From: Siphonodentalium dalli
Lineage: Eukaryota; Mollusca; Scaphopoda; Gadilida; Siphonodentaliidae
Reading direction: 5' to 3'
Length of the DNA stretch: 64,000 bases
NCBI GenBank assembly: GCA_032622095.1
Contig: CP136067.1
Location: 178,844,556-178,908,555 of the forward strand
Shown: one piece after another, positions 1-12,840 of the stretch
Layout of the letters: each line of letters starts with the position of its first letter
How positions within the stretch are numbered: position 1 is the stretch's first letter
Made by a program: the position numbers and the translations under genes
Notes under the pieces: model-generated
The model's database searches: none
The model's input: the letters and a program-made list of their open reading frames with translations, nothing else
What the model was told of the DNA's origin: nothing

Positions 1-516
1 ATTCCCGCCACAGATCGTGGGCGTAACTCGTGTGATAGGATTGGTATACAAGCGGGCTTGGACTAAACACCAGCATCGCCATCCCAATATCTTAGCTGGT
101 TTTAGTACAAGAAGACTTGGACTATTGGAAATACTCAAAATATACCATTATATAATATGTCAAATAATTGAGATGACTGTATGAGTTCAGTTAGTGAATT
201 AGCATTCACTAGTCATACGGAACCCTATTCCTAACTTTGAGAGCACCATTTTGTGAACTAATTAAAACTGACTAATCTTCTTCAGCTACCTGCATATAAA
301 TCAGACAAATTCTGATGACGTTTTTTAAACTCAGTCGACTCAATATGAAATAACCATATGAATAGGATATATATGTTGATATTCATTCTTTAATAAACTT
401 AATAAATCAATCTTTGAGAAAACATGTTTGCTTTTTATATTCATGAAATGCATCAAAAACAAGGGTTCATTGTTTAGCATACTTTCAGAGTAGGGTCCTG
501 CGAATTGGATATTTTG

Positions 517-583
517 ATCGAATCGAATATCGAATCGAATTCACGAAATCGAATCGAATATCGAATCGAATATCGAATCGAAT
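517..583. repeat. TCGAAT-rich minisatellite
   Basis: About six head-to-tail copies of a motif close to ATCGAATCGAAT are visible, with small insertions. A related but scrambled cluster of the same hexamer occurs about 900 bp further on. Together they may be the two edges of an old interspersed repeat, but I see no clear terminal repeats. Confidence 0.7.
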
Positions 584-1478
584 TATATATGTGTGTTGCA
601 TTCTCAATTAGGTATGTTTTGTCAACGATTAGATTATTTGTGAAACGTTCTATGAACTACATGCATGAAGTTCCATCAGAACTTATGTGGCGATAAACGT
701 CATTTGATATACTATTAACTTCAATTTATAATTGTTAAGAAAACAAAGCAGATTAAAACGTCCATGCGGCCATCACAACGATTAATATATTACCACTAAA
801 CGGATTATCAAACTAAAATCACACGAAATTTCTACAGTTTGCATGTACATGCAAAATTGCAAATAAGCATTCGGAAACACCCGTTGTTATAAACTTGAAG
901 ACGCAACAACAGTCGCAGTGTAGCCTCGTCATGTATTGGTTGATGCTTCTTGAACAGATGATTCCATACATGGGTCATTGTCCCAGATGCTTGCGATTTA
1001 TACACCATGCATTTTGAATTCATCATATGTGCCTGCAGCTTTATCATGTTTAAAATAAACATGAATGATGGACGACATTTTGTCCATTGTAAAAGAAAAC
1101 TCCGAAACTGAAAGTCAACTTCAAAAGAGAACAGTGCCAAAATGCCCTTTTCGACACCAGGAACATGTGTTGTTTACATTCTCACCCATATTACATAACG
1201 CGGAATCGAATAGACGATGGATAACGCTATCGGTAGCCCAGTCTCATAGCTATTATAATTTACCGCGTCGTCGGTCCATTGGCTATCTGCTAGCTTTTGC
1301 TACCATTTTAAAGCTATATAATTCAGACGTATTTAGTCGTCCTATCGTGGCTAATTGTTGGCTATGTACAATAAGAATTATAATGTGCATATATACATAA
1401 TTTTCTGGAATTAAATGCCACAAACAGCTAAGTTCGACATGTGTACTTGTCCTGAAACAGCCTACTTTTCCGTCATAG

Positions 1479-1531
1479 TATATTCGAAATTTCGAGTTGG
1501 CAATTTCGACTCGAATTCGAATCGAATTTGA
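1479..1531. repeat. second TCGAAT-rich cluster
   Basis: A short run of TTCGAAAT, TCGACTCGAATTCGAATCGA-type motifs matches the composition of the minisatellite at 517-583. It is too diverged to count repeats reliably. Confidence 0.4.
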
Positions 1532-1725
1532 CTTTCAGAGTGCATTGAGACAGGAATATGATCATGTGATAAAACATAGATGTATGGCACATATATGCAC
1601 CCATATAAGATGTCTTCAAGGACAATTTTACAAACCAATGGTTACATATATTCCCCTTGATGATGTTTAGGCCAAAACAAAATGAATGTGTGTTTCCCGT
1701 AACCCAACGGACCGTCTTCACACCG

Positions 1726-1743
1726 CCCCCCCCCCCCCCCCCC
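1726..1743. repeat. poly-C homopolymer
   Basis: A run of 18 C residues. Such a run is prone to length error in assemblies, so its exact length should not be trusted. Confidence 0.8.
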
Positions 1744-2311
1744 TCGGACCCAAGTTCATTTTATTGGTTTTAAATAAAATAAAAAATCAATCTATAAACT
1801 GACCGACCACACAGATAACCAAACTATGTACGCGTGGTTCCATTTTATCTGATTCACCTCACGAGATAAATGATATCTTTGATATATTTCTATATTTTTC
1901 GCAAACTTAAGCCACATCGTCACTCTTCAAACAGAAAGTCAAATTACGACCGGACACAAAACCGGAAAATTACGGGTTATCGTTCCTAGCTCTTCGAAGA
2001 ACGTGTTTGTGTTGATAATATGATATGGAGTATTGTTGAGTGTATTTGAGCAAAAAAGCTATAGCCAGCTGTGATTTATAAGACATGCGCAATGGGAAGC
2101 TACAACGGCCAGGGAAATGAATGGCGACTATCACTAAAGTAACATTGTACCCAGACTCTGATAGGAGAATTTCTTATCGGGGAGATATTTTTTTTAATAC
2201 TGCTCCCTGGGGACACATAATTGCCATTCCCATTTTGTTGGCATCAAACTAGATATTTTATATCTACGATATATTTACTGTTTGGTGAATAATTAAACTT
2301 ATTTCGTGAAA

Positions 2312-2357
2312 ATATATATAACTAGCAGGGTTACCCGGCGTTGCCCAGGTTAATGCG
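2312..2357. repeat. TACCCGGCGTTGCCC-type repeat motif
   Basis: The motif GTTACCCGGCGTTGCCC is preceded by an AT dinucleotide run. From general knowledge, this signature recurs at the start of short interspersed repeats in many invertebrates, often paired with a CAGA-type microsatellite at the other end. Such a microsatellite occurs at 5409-5452, so 2.3-5.45 kb may be one compound element. That pairing is inference. Confidence 0.4.
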
Positions 2358-3379
2358 ATGTGAAACCATCTGTATGCTGTGGATATTTGTCGGGGATAGA
2401 GAATGCTCTTGCTTAAAGTGTTATACGTTTTTTTCATAAATTTTATATTCAAATAGCATCATAAAACATGATTATTACAGTCATGGAATATAAGTAGTGG
2501 CTCACCTTGTCAATTGTCATTCTGTTTATCGCGATTAATCCGTTACACCAATAATGAAGTATTTATTTATTTACAACTGCGTATACATTAGACGTTATAA
2601 TATCATTCATGAACATCATAAACACATTAGTTCGATAAAAGATGATAATTGGGTTTTACATATTGAGATGTATCAATCAATTTAGTGGGTTGGACTAAGA
2701 TCTCGAGGACACCTGGCTATCATATCTCCATGAAGATACAGATGTTTCAAAGAAATTTCCAGGTGCTCCTCTGTTCATGGTGCTATATATTGGCTAAATA
2801 TTCTCAGTTTAAACGAAATGTTGCTGCGCAATATACCAGCTACATGTGTCAGGCACAGAGCGAGATTTTGAGTTGTTTATGTCGGTCGATGAGTCTGTTA
2901 TAAAACCCTTGTCAGATGTCAGTATTGGGAGAATCCTGAAAACTCTTATACTACTAACTGCATTTTATTGTATATCAGAAGAAACTATATTTGACTGCAC
3001 ACTGTGGCCACTATTTTTGAACAGGCCTGCCATATTATATTTCTTAACAAATTGTAACTTTTTTGTGGAAACTGTATTGAATGGAACAGACTCAATTTTG
3101 TTATAATATATATGCAATCCTCTGACGGTTCGAGGTCTCTCAGTTTGCACGAATATATGTATCTCTAGAATGATAAATATACGTGTAGTGCTTCTTCTAT
3201 GTATCTCTTTTTGCTAGCTCATTGTGTGAATGCCCTGATTGGCATCCCAATATAAATATGACAGTTAAGAAGATATAATTGTTCAAGTGACTTAAGTGGG
3301 TCATCATATGTCGGGATTGTGAAATATGAACGCCCAAAACTACTTAAAATGATATGGATATGGCCTGGGTGACTGTATA

Positions 3380-5400
3380 TAACTTATATGTGGATATCGG
3401 CGAATAGCAATCTTATCAATAATAGTGCATATCCGCTCGCCATCCGTGACGCAAACGACACCAAATGTGATTTAATTCATGGTATATCATTAGAGAAAAA
3501 CGTTTATGAATTTGGTGGAAATTGGTGCCAAATATATTTTTTCTTATCAACTTTTGCCTCTTTTGACATATTTAAACCACGCCCATTAGACTCATGGATG
3601 CATGATATACTGGCGATGATTATATATATGTTTGGTGGTAATCAGCAACTAATCAAATTCTGAGAATAGTTATGACCCCATATCTCTCACCCAAACGACA
3701 GCAATTTGACGTCTTTAAATCACACGATGATATTCCTCGTATCATAGAGAAGAATAATATATCAATTTTGTGGAAATCTGGGCTAAAAATAGTTTATTAA
3801 ATCAATTGTTGATGCAACGCTGACTCAAACAACGCCATATTACGAAGGTTATTATGTAATCGTTTGGTGGATATCTGGGACAAAACTATTTCACCATATT
3901 TTTTTGCTGACCTCCCCCTTTTCTTCCCCTGACACCAACAGCGTCATTTTAGAAAAGTTTAACCCGCACCATTATCTTGTAAAAAGTTACCCCTCTTAGA
4001 CCGCCTTTGTGCCATCTCGATTGTACCACGTGAAGTTATATATAGAACCTACACATACAGACAGAAAGACCGTCAGACAGACAGCACGATTTGATTTCTT
4101 GTATCATTTGAGAAGAACGTGTCTGAATTTGATGGTAATTGGTACTAAAAATATTTTGTATTAGGTTTGGTGACCCTCCCGTCCCTATTTCGGACTCATG
4201 CTGCACACACTAAGACTCATTAGAGATTAGAGATGCATATATATGAAATTGGTGAAAATTGGCGAGTATACAAATTCGTATCAAATTCAAGGTCCCCATA
4301 TCTCCCACCATAGGGCACAAATATGGTGTATCTAAACGACACGATAAGATTCCCCGTATCACAGAGAAGAATATGTACCAATCTGGTGGAAATCGGCACT
4401 AAACATATAGATATAATTTGTTGTGTCCCTCTCATCTCTATACACCACTGACTCGAATGGCCCCACTTGTGACATCCTTAAACCACACGATTACACTCTT
4501 GATATCATGGAGATGATTGTTTATAAGTTTGGTGATAATCGGCGACTAAACAATTTTGTTTATCAAATTTAGTGCCAATCCCCCCCCTCCGCATCTCTCA
4601 CCCAAACAGCACCACTATGGCGTCTTTAAATCACACGATTAGATTCCTCGTATCATGTATTAGAACGTGTATCAATTTGGTGGAAATTGGCGCAAAAAAA
4701 ATTGTGCATCCAGTTTGGTTTCAATGTAACCCTGACTCGAATGAGGCTACATTTGACAGATATAAGCCACACCATTAGACTCCTCATACCATGGGGATGA
4801 TTTTATATAAGTGGGGTGGCAATCGGCGACTAAACCAATTATTATCAAATTTAGTGCCCACCCCCTCCCAATCTCTCATCAAAAAGACAACGATTTGGCG
4901 TTGTTAAATCGCACAATTAGATACATTGTATCATGAAGAAGAATATATATCAATTTGGTGGAGATCGGCGCTAAAATTAGTTTTATCAATTTTGGTGCCC
5001 CTCTCCCCTTCCTTGCATCCCTGACTCGACCGACGCCACTTTTGACATATTTAAACCACACCGTTGGATTCTTCATATCATGGGGATGATTATATGTAAG
5101 TTTCGTGGCAATCGGCGACAGAAAAAAAATATGCCCCTCCCCTTCCGGGCACCCCTGACGCGAACGGCGCGACTTTTGTCATATTTAAACCACACCATTA
5201 TATTCCCCATATCATGGGGATGATTATATATAAGTTTGGTGGCAATCGGCGACAAATATTTTTTCTGCCCCTCCCCTTTTTCTGCCCCTGACAACAACGG
5301 CGTCACTTTAGAAAATTCTAACCCCGACCATTATCTTTCTCGTAAAAAGCTACTCCTAGTAGACCCCTTTGGCATCATCTAGATGGGCCCCTGTAAATTT
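3380..5400. repeat. diverged ~140-bp tandem repeat array
   Basis: The phrase GGTGGCAATCGGCGAC and its variants recur near 3520, 3633, 4131, 4390, 4532, 4680, 4814, 4958, 5104 and 5238. Spacing is 134-148 bp in the better-preserved right half. Monomers alternate between a type with 'CATGGGGATGATTATATATAAG' features and a type with 'CTCACCCAAACG' and 'AGAAGAATATATATCAATT' features, so the higher-order unit is about 280 bp. Frames are broken by stops and I read no protein. Confidence 0.75.
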
Positions 5401-5408
5401 ATATAGAA

Positions 5409-5409
5409 C

Positions 5410-5452
<43 letters not shown>
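5409..5452. repeat. (CAGA)n microsatellite
   Basis: About eleven uninterrupted CAGA units directly follow the last monomer of the ~140-bp array. A shorter, imperfect version of the same tail occurs near 4056-4082 inside the array. This suggests the array was built from units that each carried this tail. Confidence 0.85.
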
Positions 5453-5739
5453 TTCGCAAATATAGATATAGATTATATCTTGTTTGCATATATCAGTTTT
5501 ATCACCAATTTGTTGGTGTTTGATGGTGGTTAGGCATGGCCCACACGAGACCATAACAAAATAAAATGAAAAAATAATATAAAATGAAAAGCCTATTGCC
5601 ATGGTTATTTTTTTTGGGCTCCCATGGTTATTTTTTTTGGGCTCGTTACGAGAAACACACATTCATTTTGTTTTGGCCTTATGTCAACATGTTTAGCTTA
5701 GATAACATTTGAATAGGAATACAAAACAATTTGTCAATA

Positions 5740-6890
5740 TCAACATTCATGATAAATTTCATAATGATCAGATCAGGGATGTGGTCTGTAGGGTGTGCCA
5801 AAGTATTTAATGATGCAAAGATTAAATTATAGAATGGCCACCAGTAACCAATTTTTTTGGGAATCACCCCAAAATAACTCGTTCCCATCTACATGTCAAC
5901 ATCCATGAAAAAATTCATGAAGATCAAACAAACAGATCGGTCTATACAGTAACACATGCTAATGAATTTTGTAGAAATATTTAGTCATACATAGAGTAAA
6001 ATCTAAAATGGCAATTGGTGGCCATATTTTTTTGACGAATGACACCAAAATGACCCGTTCCCATCAAGAGGGCACCCCGATGATCCATATGCAGTTTGGT
6101 GATGATCAGATCTGGGATGTGGTATGTAGGGTGTGTCCAAGTATTTAGTGATGCGAAGAGTAAAATCCAATATGGCTGCCGGCGGCCATGTTTTTTGGCC
6201 AAACGACCCCAAAATGACTCGTTCCCATCTAGAGGCCACCCCGATTATCCATATGAAGCTTGGTGATGATCGGATCAGAGAAGTGGTCTGTAGCATGTGT
6301 CCAAGAATTTAGTCCGAATGATCCTAAAATGACTCGTTCCCATCTACATACAAATGTCAACATTCATGAAACATTTTATGATGATAAGACAAACAGTACG
6401 GCCTGTAGCCCATGCCAATGGATTCAAATTTGAAAATTAAGATGGACACCAGCGGCCATGTTTTTTGGCCGAATGACCCCAAAATGAAGTGTTCCTACAG
6501 TATCTACATGACAAATTTCATAGAGATCCGACTAAAGATATGACCTGTAGCCAGCGCAAAAGTCCAGAGATCAGAGATGTGGTCTGTAGGATATATGTGC
6601 CAAAGGACATAGTGATGCAAAGAGTAAAATCCAAGATGGCCAACAGCGGCTATGTTTTTTTGCCCCATGATCCTAAAATGACTCATTTCCATCTACATGA
6701 CAATTTCAACATTCACGACAAATTTTATGATGATCACACAAACAGTACGGCCTGTAGGCCGCACCAATGGATTTATTTTGAAATCCATGATGGCTAACAG
6801 CGCCATGTATTTTGGCCGAGTGACCCCAAAATTACTCGGATGCCAACCCATGGCAATAGCTCAAACTTACAAAGTAAGTTGAGTTAAAAA
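5740..6890 (+). mobile_element. old Helentron-like (HINE) tandem-repeat element
   Basis: Roughly 160-bp monomers recur, each containing a form of 'AAAATCCAAGATGGC', 'GGCGGCCATGTTTTTTGGCC', 'GACCCCAAAATGACTCGTTC' and a TGATGATCAGA block. The right edge (6836-6888) has the family's terminal signature: CCATGGCAATAGCTCAA, a CTTACAAAGTAAG hairpin, then AGTTGAGTTAAAA. These monomers are more diverged than those at 15.4 and 24.1 kb and form a separate subfamily (with 'ACCCCGATGATCCATATG'). The same subfamily appears at 30.2 kb. The left boundary is not clear. No coding capacity. Confidence 0.7.
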
Positions 6891-8849
6891 TAAAAAAGAA
6901 TCAACAAAGGCGAAATCGATGAATTTTGTGAAATAAATTTGTCATAACTTGGTTAAATACTCTATGGCTTTTCAAGAATGTTTATACAAAACTGTATTTC
7001 ACACTGCCTTTCATTTATATATCCATTTTGTAGAGTACACAACCCGGACTACAGAACAGAAAAACCTTTTCGTAGATACTTTTGAGTATTTTTTGAGTTA
7101 TGTGCCTCCAAAATTTGGAGTTTACCTAATTTCGGACCATCAATTTCTCAAAATTAGTTATAATCCATTTTTTAAGGTCTTGTATTTTAAAAACTAAAGA
7201 AAAATATAGGGATTTCTTGTTGTTTTAATCATTTCGTCTCTAGGTTGTGCAAAAAATATGATATCAGTATGCAAATACCATTGAAAGGACAAAAATATTC
7301 TTTTGTGTGTTCCAGCATTGTATGGACAGCCAAATTTGCCCGAACCGGCATAATTGAAATAGCATTTTGAGGTCATACATCTCAATAAATATATATCTAT
7401 TTTCCCTTTATTTCACATAATCGCTTATAGATACGGGTGGCGTTGGCAGTGGGTATGCTGTTGAGATATTCACCTCGGTCAAAATCTGCCATAAATAGAA
7501 GGAATAGTAAGATATAGACAGACCTTGTTCTTATGCCAATCAGAAATATGGCATAAACAGTATGAGTTATTGTCAATTTTCCCCCTTGGTTATGTAAACA
7601 TAAGCAAAAAGAGTTTCGTTTCCTGGCTTTTGATTAAATCCGGATATGGCAAACATAAAGAGCGTTATTTGTTACTCTTTTCCTGATAAGGAAATAACAG
7701 AGAGCGTGTATATCATGTTTATGTGATTAACCAATAGAATTGCGCTGTGTTGTGTAAACAGAAGCACAACTGCTGTAACACGAGCATGTTTTTGTTTATG
7801 TACACCATCATACGTATTGACAACAATATACTATTTATGCGTGGATTATGCTTGGCATATGAGCGGAACTGTATATACATGGTGTTCCTTCTGTTTATGG
7901 TGATTTGAACAAATATAAATATTCCTGCAACTAACGCCGCCCGTATCTTTAAGTGTACATGGATAAAAATCATGGCGTGGAAAATCAAATTATGACCGTA
8001 TGAATCCTGAGCATTGCATGACTCTTTTATAAAAATGCTATTTTGGGAGTTTTTGTCCATGTTTAAAGGTTTTTATGTATAAATAGTAATATTAATGTGC
8101 ATTTAATGTGTAAAATAATTTAACTTTCCTCCTAAAACACATTAGTGTTGAAATAATAGCCTTATATTGGATATTTCATGAATGTCACTGAATCTCACTC
8201 ATTTTTCTGGAATCTGCATGATGCTTAATTGTAGATCTGAAAAAGGGGTAGAGAAAACCATATTGACAAAATCTCAGAAACATGGATCTTGATTCATAAA
8301 ACGTTACTATCAACAGCTCCTACAAACATTATTCTTTGATAGAGTATACTGCTTCCTGTTTTGATGTTCATATTTAGGGCTTTATAAATCCTTTTGAAAT
8401 GGTGAATCCTTATTCGGGGGTTGTTCTATAGATTGCATGCTCATAAGGATCAAAATAAACCTCCACTAAAGTACTAAGCTTTTTATTATGCAAGAATAAT
8501 CCACACAGACTGGAATAAAACAACCCTTTGTCTCCAATGACTAGAATATGGTGACAATTAAGATCATAGCCTTCTGTGATTTCACCTACCCATTATCAAT
8601 GTTCAAATTTGGAAGCGGTTTCTTGAATAATATGTAAAATCCAGTGACTGTTGATTGGCATAACCAATGTATATATTCCTATTTTTCTAACAATAAGTGT
8701 TTTAGGGGGATTGTTCAAATGATTCTGCACATTAAACACTAATTGTATTCATTTTTGTTTACTATTTGTGAAAAAAACATTCAACAAAGGGTACGCATCT
8801 AAGATGCTTTTGTCGAGTTTTTTGGAAGTCGAAACAAATTCTGCCAATA
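6891..8849. other. no recognised gene
   Basis: AT-rich DNA with only short open frames that show no motif, no composition shift and no convincing splice architecture. I see no strong repeats here. Confidence 0.55.
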
Positions 8850-9660
8850 AGGTGCACATGCAACTCCGGGAAAAAAAGTTGGACGGTGGTATATTATTGC
8901 AATAGACCCATATACCAAATATCAATTGAATCCTTAATATTTCATTGAGTTATCGCACTAACGGTGATAAAATTGTGATTAAAATAGACAAACTAAGACC
9001 AATAACTCAGGAAAACAAATTCGGACATACCAGGTTTTCGAACTCGTCCGAGATTTTGTTGCAATAGACTCAAATACCAAATATTGTTTAAATCGGTTAA
9101 TATTTCATTGAGTTATCGCGCTAACGGTGATAACATTGCTAAAAATAGACAAACTAAGACCCATAACTCCGCGAAACAAATTCGGACAAACCTGATTTTC
9201 GAACTCGTCCGAGATATTGTTGCAGGAGACTCATATACCAAATATTGTTGAAATCGGTTAATATTTCATCGAGTTATCGCACTAACGGTGATAAAATTGC
9301 TAAAAATAGACAAACTAAGACCCATAACTCCACGAACAAAAATCGGACAAACTTGGTTTTCGAACTCGTCCGAGATATTTTTGCAGGAGACTCATATACC
9401 AAATATTGTTGAAATCGGTTAATATCTCATCGAGTTATCGCGCTAACGGTGATAAAATTGCTAAAAATAGACAAACTAAGACCCATAACTCCGGAAAAAC
9501 ATTTCGGACAAACCTGGTTTTCGAACTCGTCCGAGATATTGTTGCAAGAGTCTCATTTACCAAATATTATTGAAATTGGTTAATATTTGCGTGAGTTATC
9601 GCGCTATCGGTGAAAAACTTAACTAAAAACCATCTAAGATAGATAACTCTTGTAAAAAAG
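8850..9660. repeat. 161-bp tandem repeat array
   Basis: The anchor GAGTTATCGC occurs at 8947, 9110, 9271, 9432 and 9593, giving steps of 163, 161, 161 and 161 bp. Each unit also carries TTCGAACTCGTCCGAGAT, ACCAAATATTGTTGAAAT and CTAACGGTGATAA. About five copies are present, and the outermost are the most diverged. No ORF spans a monomer. Confidence 0.9.
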
Positions 9661-9999
9661 TTCGGACGTGACCCAATTTCTACAGGCAGTAAACAGTCAT
9701 TGGGAGCAACTGCCATACCAAAAAAATTTTGAATCCGTTTACAAATGTCAAAGTTATAATGCATTCAATAGGTCCGCCCGCCAACCGTCCCTCGCCAAAC
9801 CATAAGTTGAGTTTTTGAAAAACTCGACTAAAAATGGACAAAATCACCTCAAAACAGTCCAAAATGGCATTTTTTTTAAAGAGTGAATACTAAGGATTCA
9901 TAGGGCCATAAGATGATTTTGGCACATATGTGTTTAGGAACTCCAGCACAGTGAATTTAACCTAGTATACTTAAGAGAAATACATTGTACAGGGCATAT

Positions 10000-10440
10000 G
10001 GATATCAATTTATTGAGTTGTATGACTTCAAATATGATATTTCGTCACACCAGTTCTGTGACACAAGGCAAATTTGGCAAAGTCCATACAATGGGACACA
10101 CAGTTTACCTGTAGTTAAGAATATTCTTGTCTTCTCGATCATAGACGCATGAAGTCATAATTATTTTTTTTGTACACAATATAGTGAGGAAACTAATACA
10201 ACAGCAAAATATCAATTTATTGAGTTGTGTGACCTCAAGTATGATAATTCATCACAACAGTTCTGTGTCACAATGTAAATTTGGCAAAGTCCATACAATG
10301 GGACAAACAGTTTAGTTAAGAATATTTTTGTCTTCTCGGTCATAGATGCATGAAGTGATCTTTTGTTGTGTTTTGTGCACAATATAGTGAGGAAACTAAT
10401 ACAACAGCAAAATATCCCTTCATTTTTATCTACCAGAACA
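10000..10440. repeat. ~197-bp direct repeat, two copies
   Basis: The block beginning ATATCAATTTATTGAGTTG at 10012 returns at 10209. It carries a shared CTGTGACACAAGGCAAATTT-type segment, the AAAGTCCATACAATGGGACA segment, and the GTGAGGAAACTAATACAACA segment. The two copies are clearly homologous but differ by many substitutions. Confidence 0.8.
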
Positions 10441-11150
10441 TACAAAATGGATTTTAGCTGATTCTTGGAAATTGAGGCTCCGAAATTAGACAAACTCCCA
10501 ATTTTGGTGGCACATAACTGGAAAAATAATCAATGTATCTGAAAAATGTTTTCTGTTCTGTAATCATGAGTGTGTACTCAACAAAATGGATATATCAATG
10601 GAAGGACATGTGAATTTGTTTTTAAACAATCTTGAATTTTAAGCTATAAATTGAATTTGACCAAATTTTAGCAAATTTATTTTACAAAATTTACCAATTT
10701 CGCCTTTCTTGATCCTTTTTCATTTTTAGTATGTTGTTTATAGTCTGGTCGGAAAAGCTACATTTGTGGAATACTAGAACCCTAGAGGCATTTTTGGGAA
10801 AAGCATGAAACTAAGTTTTCTAGCATCATTCAAGTATGCTGAATCCAATGAGGGTGCCTGTCGCTGCCTGTGACCCATATTTCACCCATAAAATCAACTT
10901 AAAGTCACATACTGTTTTTATTGCCGCGAAAATACAGTAAGTCAATATCGAGACATATATCACACTCGTTATACATATAATCTCATGAACATGGGAATGC
11001 TTTGTTATTTGAATCACCCCTCGTGACCTTTCTGTCATAACTATCTCATCATCTGCTATACATATATGGACAAGTATGTTATTTAATAAATAAACGCTCT
11101 TCATGAAATCATGCCCGGTTGAAAGTTCTGTGAATCAGGATTGAGTTGAA
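10441..11150. other. no recognised gene
   Basis: AT-rich sequence without repeats or open frames I can support. Confidence 0.5.
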
Positions 11151-11335
11151 AATATTTTGTATATAATATGGTGTATGTACATCCAACCGAAAGCCAATGA
11201 CTGGCAGTAGCGTATGTTCCAAGGTGCCCGACGCTGTATATGCTTTGGATAGTCACTGTAAGCTAGTGTTTCGTGTCTATTTTTATTCGCCGACTACTCA
11301 TCAGGGACAGGCGATTTAATTAGATAAGTTGACAT

Positions 11336-11510
11336 TTTATATGTCTGTTAACATGTATTCCATGTGTATATAGTTTGGGCCACGTCATGTGGTATTGTTG
11401 AATTTGCAAATTTCATGCAATCATTCTGTTAACATGTATTCCATGTGTATATAGTTTTTGCCACGTCATGTGGGATTGTTGGATTTGCAATTTTCATGCA
11501 ATCATTCTGT
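11336..11510. repeat. 82-bp internal direct repeat
   Basis: Within each 2.03-kb unit, a segment running from CTGTTAACATGTATTCC to TTCATGCAATCATT is present twice in a row. In the second unit it falls near 13378-13542. Confidence 0.85.
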
Positions 11511-12592
11511 TGGATGGTTTGTAGTTTGTAGTTTCAACCACTACGCGTTCGTTGCCGATGTGAAGACTGCATGTCGGTCGCTTTAAGATAGACCTATATT
11601 CTAACCAGTTTAAACTGGTTAATCTCCGCCGCTCTGAAGAGTTCCTGGTCACTATAAGATAAAAGTTCCGATATTTTGAGTTGTGATAGTATATAGCCAG
11701 CACGTGGCAGTTCAGCCGTCACTCACGCTGTAAGGCGTGTCCAATGGCTTTAGTGGCCAGTCTTGTAAATCTAACATAAGTTGGTTGGGTCACGTGACGA
11801 TATATGCCACATATGTGGTGTGAAATTGATACCACTGATGTTGGGATAAGAAATTAATCACTTCTTAATGTCGTATTTGATTCGCCGTTAATCTTAGTCT
11901 GACATATTTCTGACTGTAGCGTCAAGAATGAATTGATTACCATTTAATTGGCACATCTGTTTTCAGTCTAGCCTCTGTCCAGGGTTTTTGGATTTCGAAG
12001 TTTGGCCAAGTTTAAATAATGCCAAAACATTTATTTAGGTTAATGTGACTTCTTCGGGTTACATATTTTATGCAGTCTGCATATTACATGCAATATATGT
12101 CATATTCTTGGTGGAATACATCGGATTCAGTTTAAATTTGCATATTATATGCCATCTGTATGTTAATTCCATGTTAGCGAAAGAGCGTAACATCCACCAC
12201 TCATTCCAAAGATATGGGTTGAACTAATGGTAAATGCCAGTAGGCCCAGCATGTGTGCAAATCCAGTCAAGATAGAGCATAGAATCAAATTGGATTGTCC
12301 AAATGAACTAGTGGGCCATAGGTTCTTGCTGGCATGCCAGAACATGATACCAATTACGAATTTATCATTCTATAGGTAACAGTGGGTTCTAAATAGCACA
12401 TGCATCGCTTATGGATGAGAATTAATTCATGAGTATTGTCCAGACATCATCGATCATCTACACATCTAGGTGCACCCATTAATTTGGGATATTAATGTGT
12501 ATAGCTATAGTGATAATATAGCTGTATATTTAGCGTGTATCATTAGCTATAATGTACCATTGTTAGTTTGTGACCCGAGCGTGTACTCGTGG

Positions 12593-12840
12593 TGTAATAT
12601 GCACAATTGTAGTGCGCCCATTCAGTGGGGTATTTTATATGTATAGCTATATCAATGATATAGCATTGGTACTGGAAACTACCGTTTCGGTATAGTTTAT
12701 TCAATTAGTCAATCCTAACACAATATGCACAATTGTAGTGCGCCCGTTCAGTGGGGTATTTTATATGTATAGCTATATCAATGATATAGCATTGTTACTG
12801 GAAACTACCGTTTCGGTATAGTTTATTCAATTGGTGAATC
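12593..12840. repeat. ~122-bp internal direct repeat
   Basis: A segment from AATATGCACAATTGTAGTGC to GTATAGTTTATTCAATT is present twice in succession. The second unit repeats this at about 14631-14878. Each copy contains a short palindromic stretch, TATAGCTATATCAATGATAT, and an ACCGTTTCGGTATAG hairpin. Confidence 0.85.

Larger units (their letters stand above)
1..2300. other. gene-free AT-rich DNA
   Basis: I find no convincing gene here. Reading frames are short, have no recognisable motif, and are broken by frequent stops. The stretch holds a TCGAAT minisatellite, a second TCGAAT cluster and a C homopolymer, listed separately. The rest looks like unassigned intergenic or decayed repeat DNA. 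Confidence 0.6.

Noticed and set aside
832-1400. Overlapping ~100-codon frames on opposite strands
   Set aside because: No motif, no splice signals, no compositional shift; both seem to be chance.
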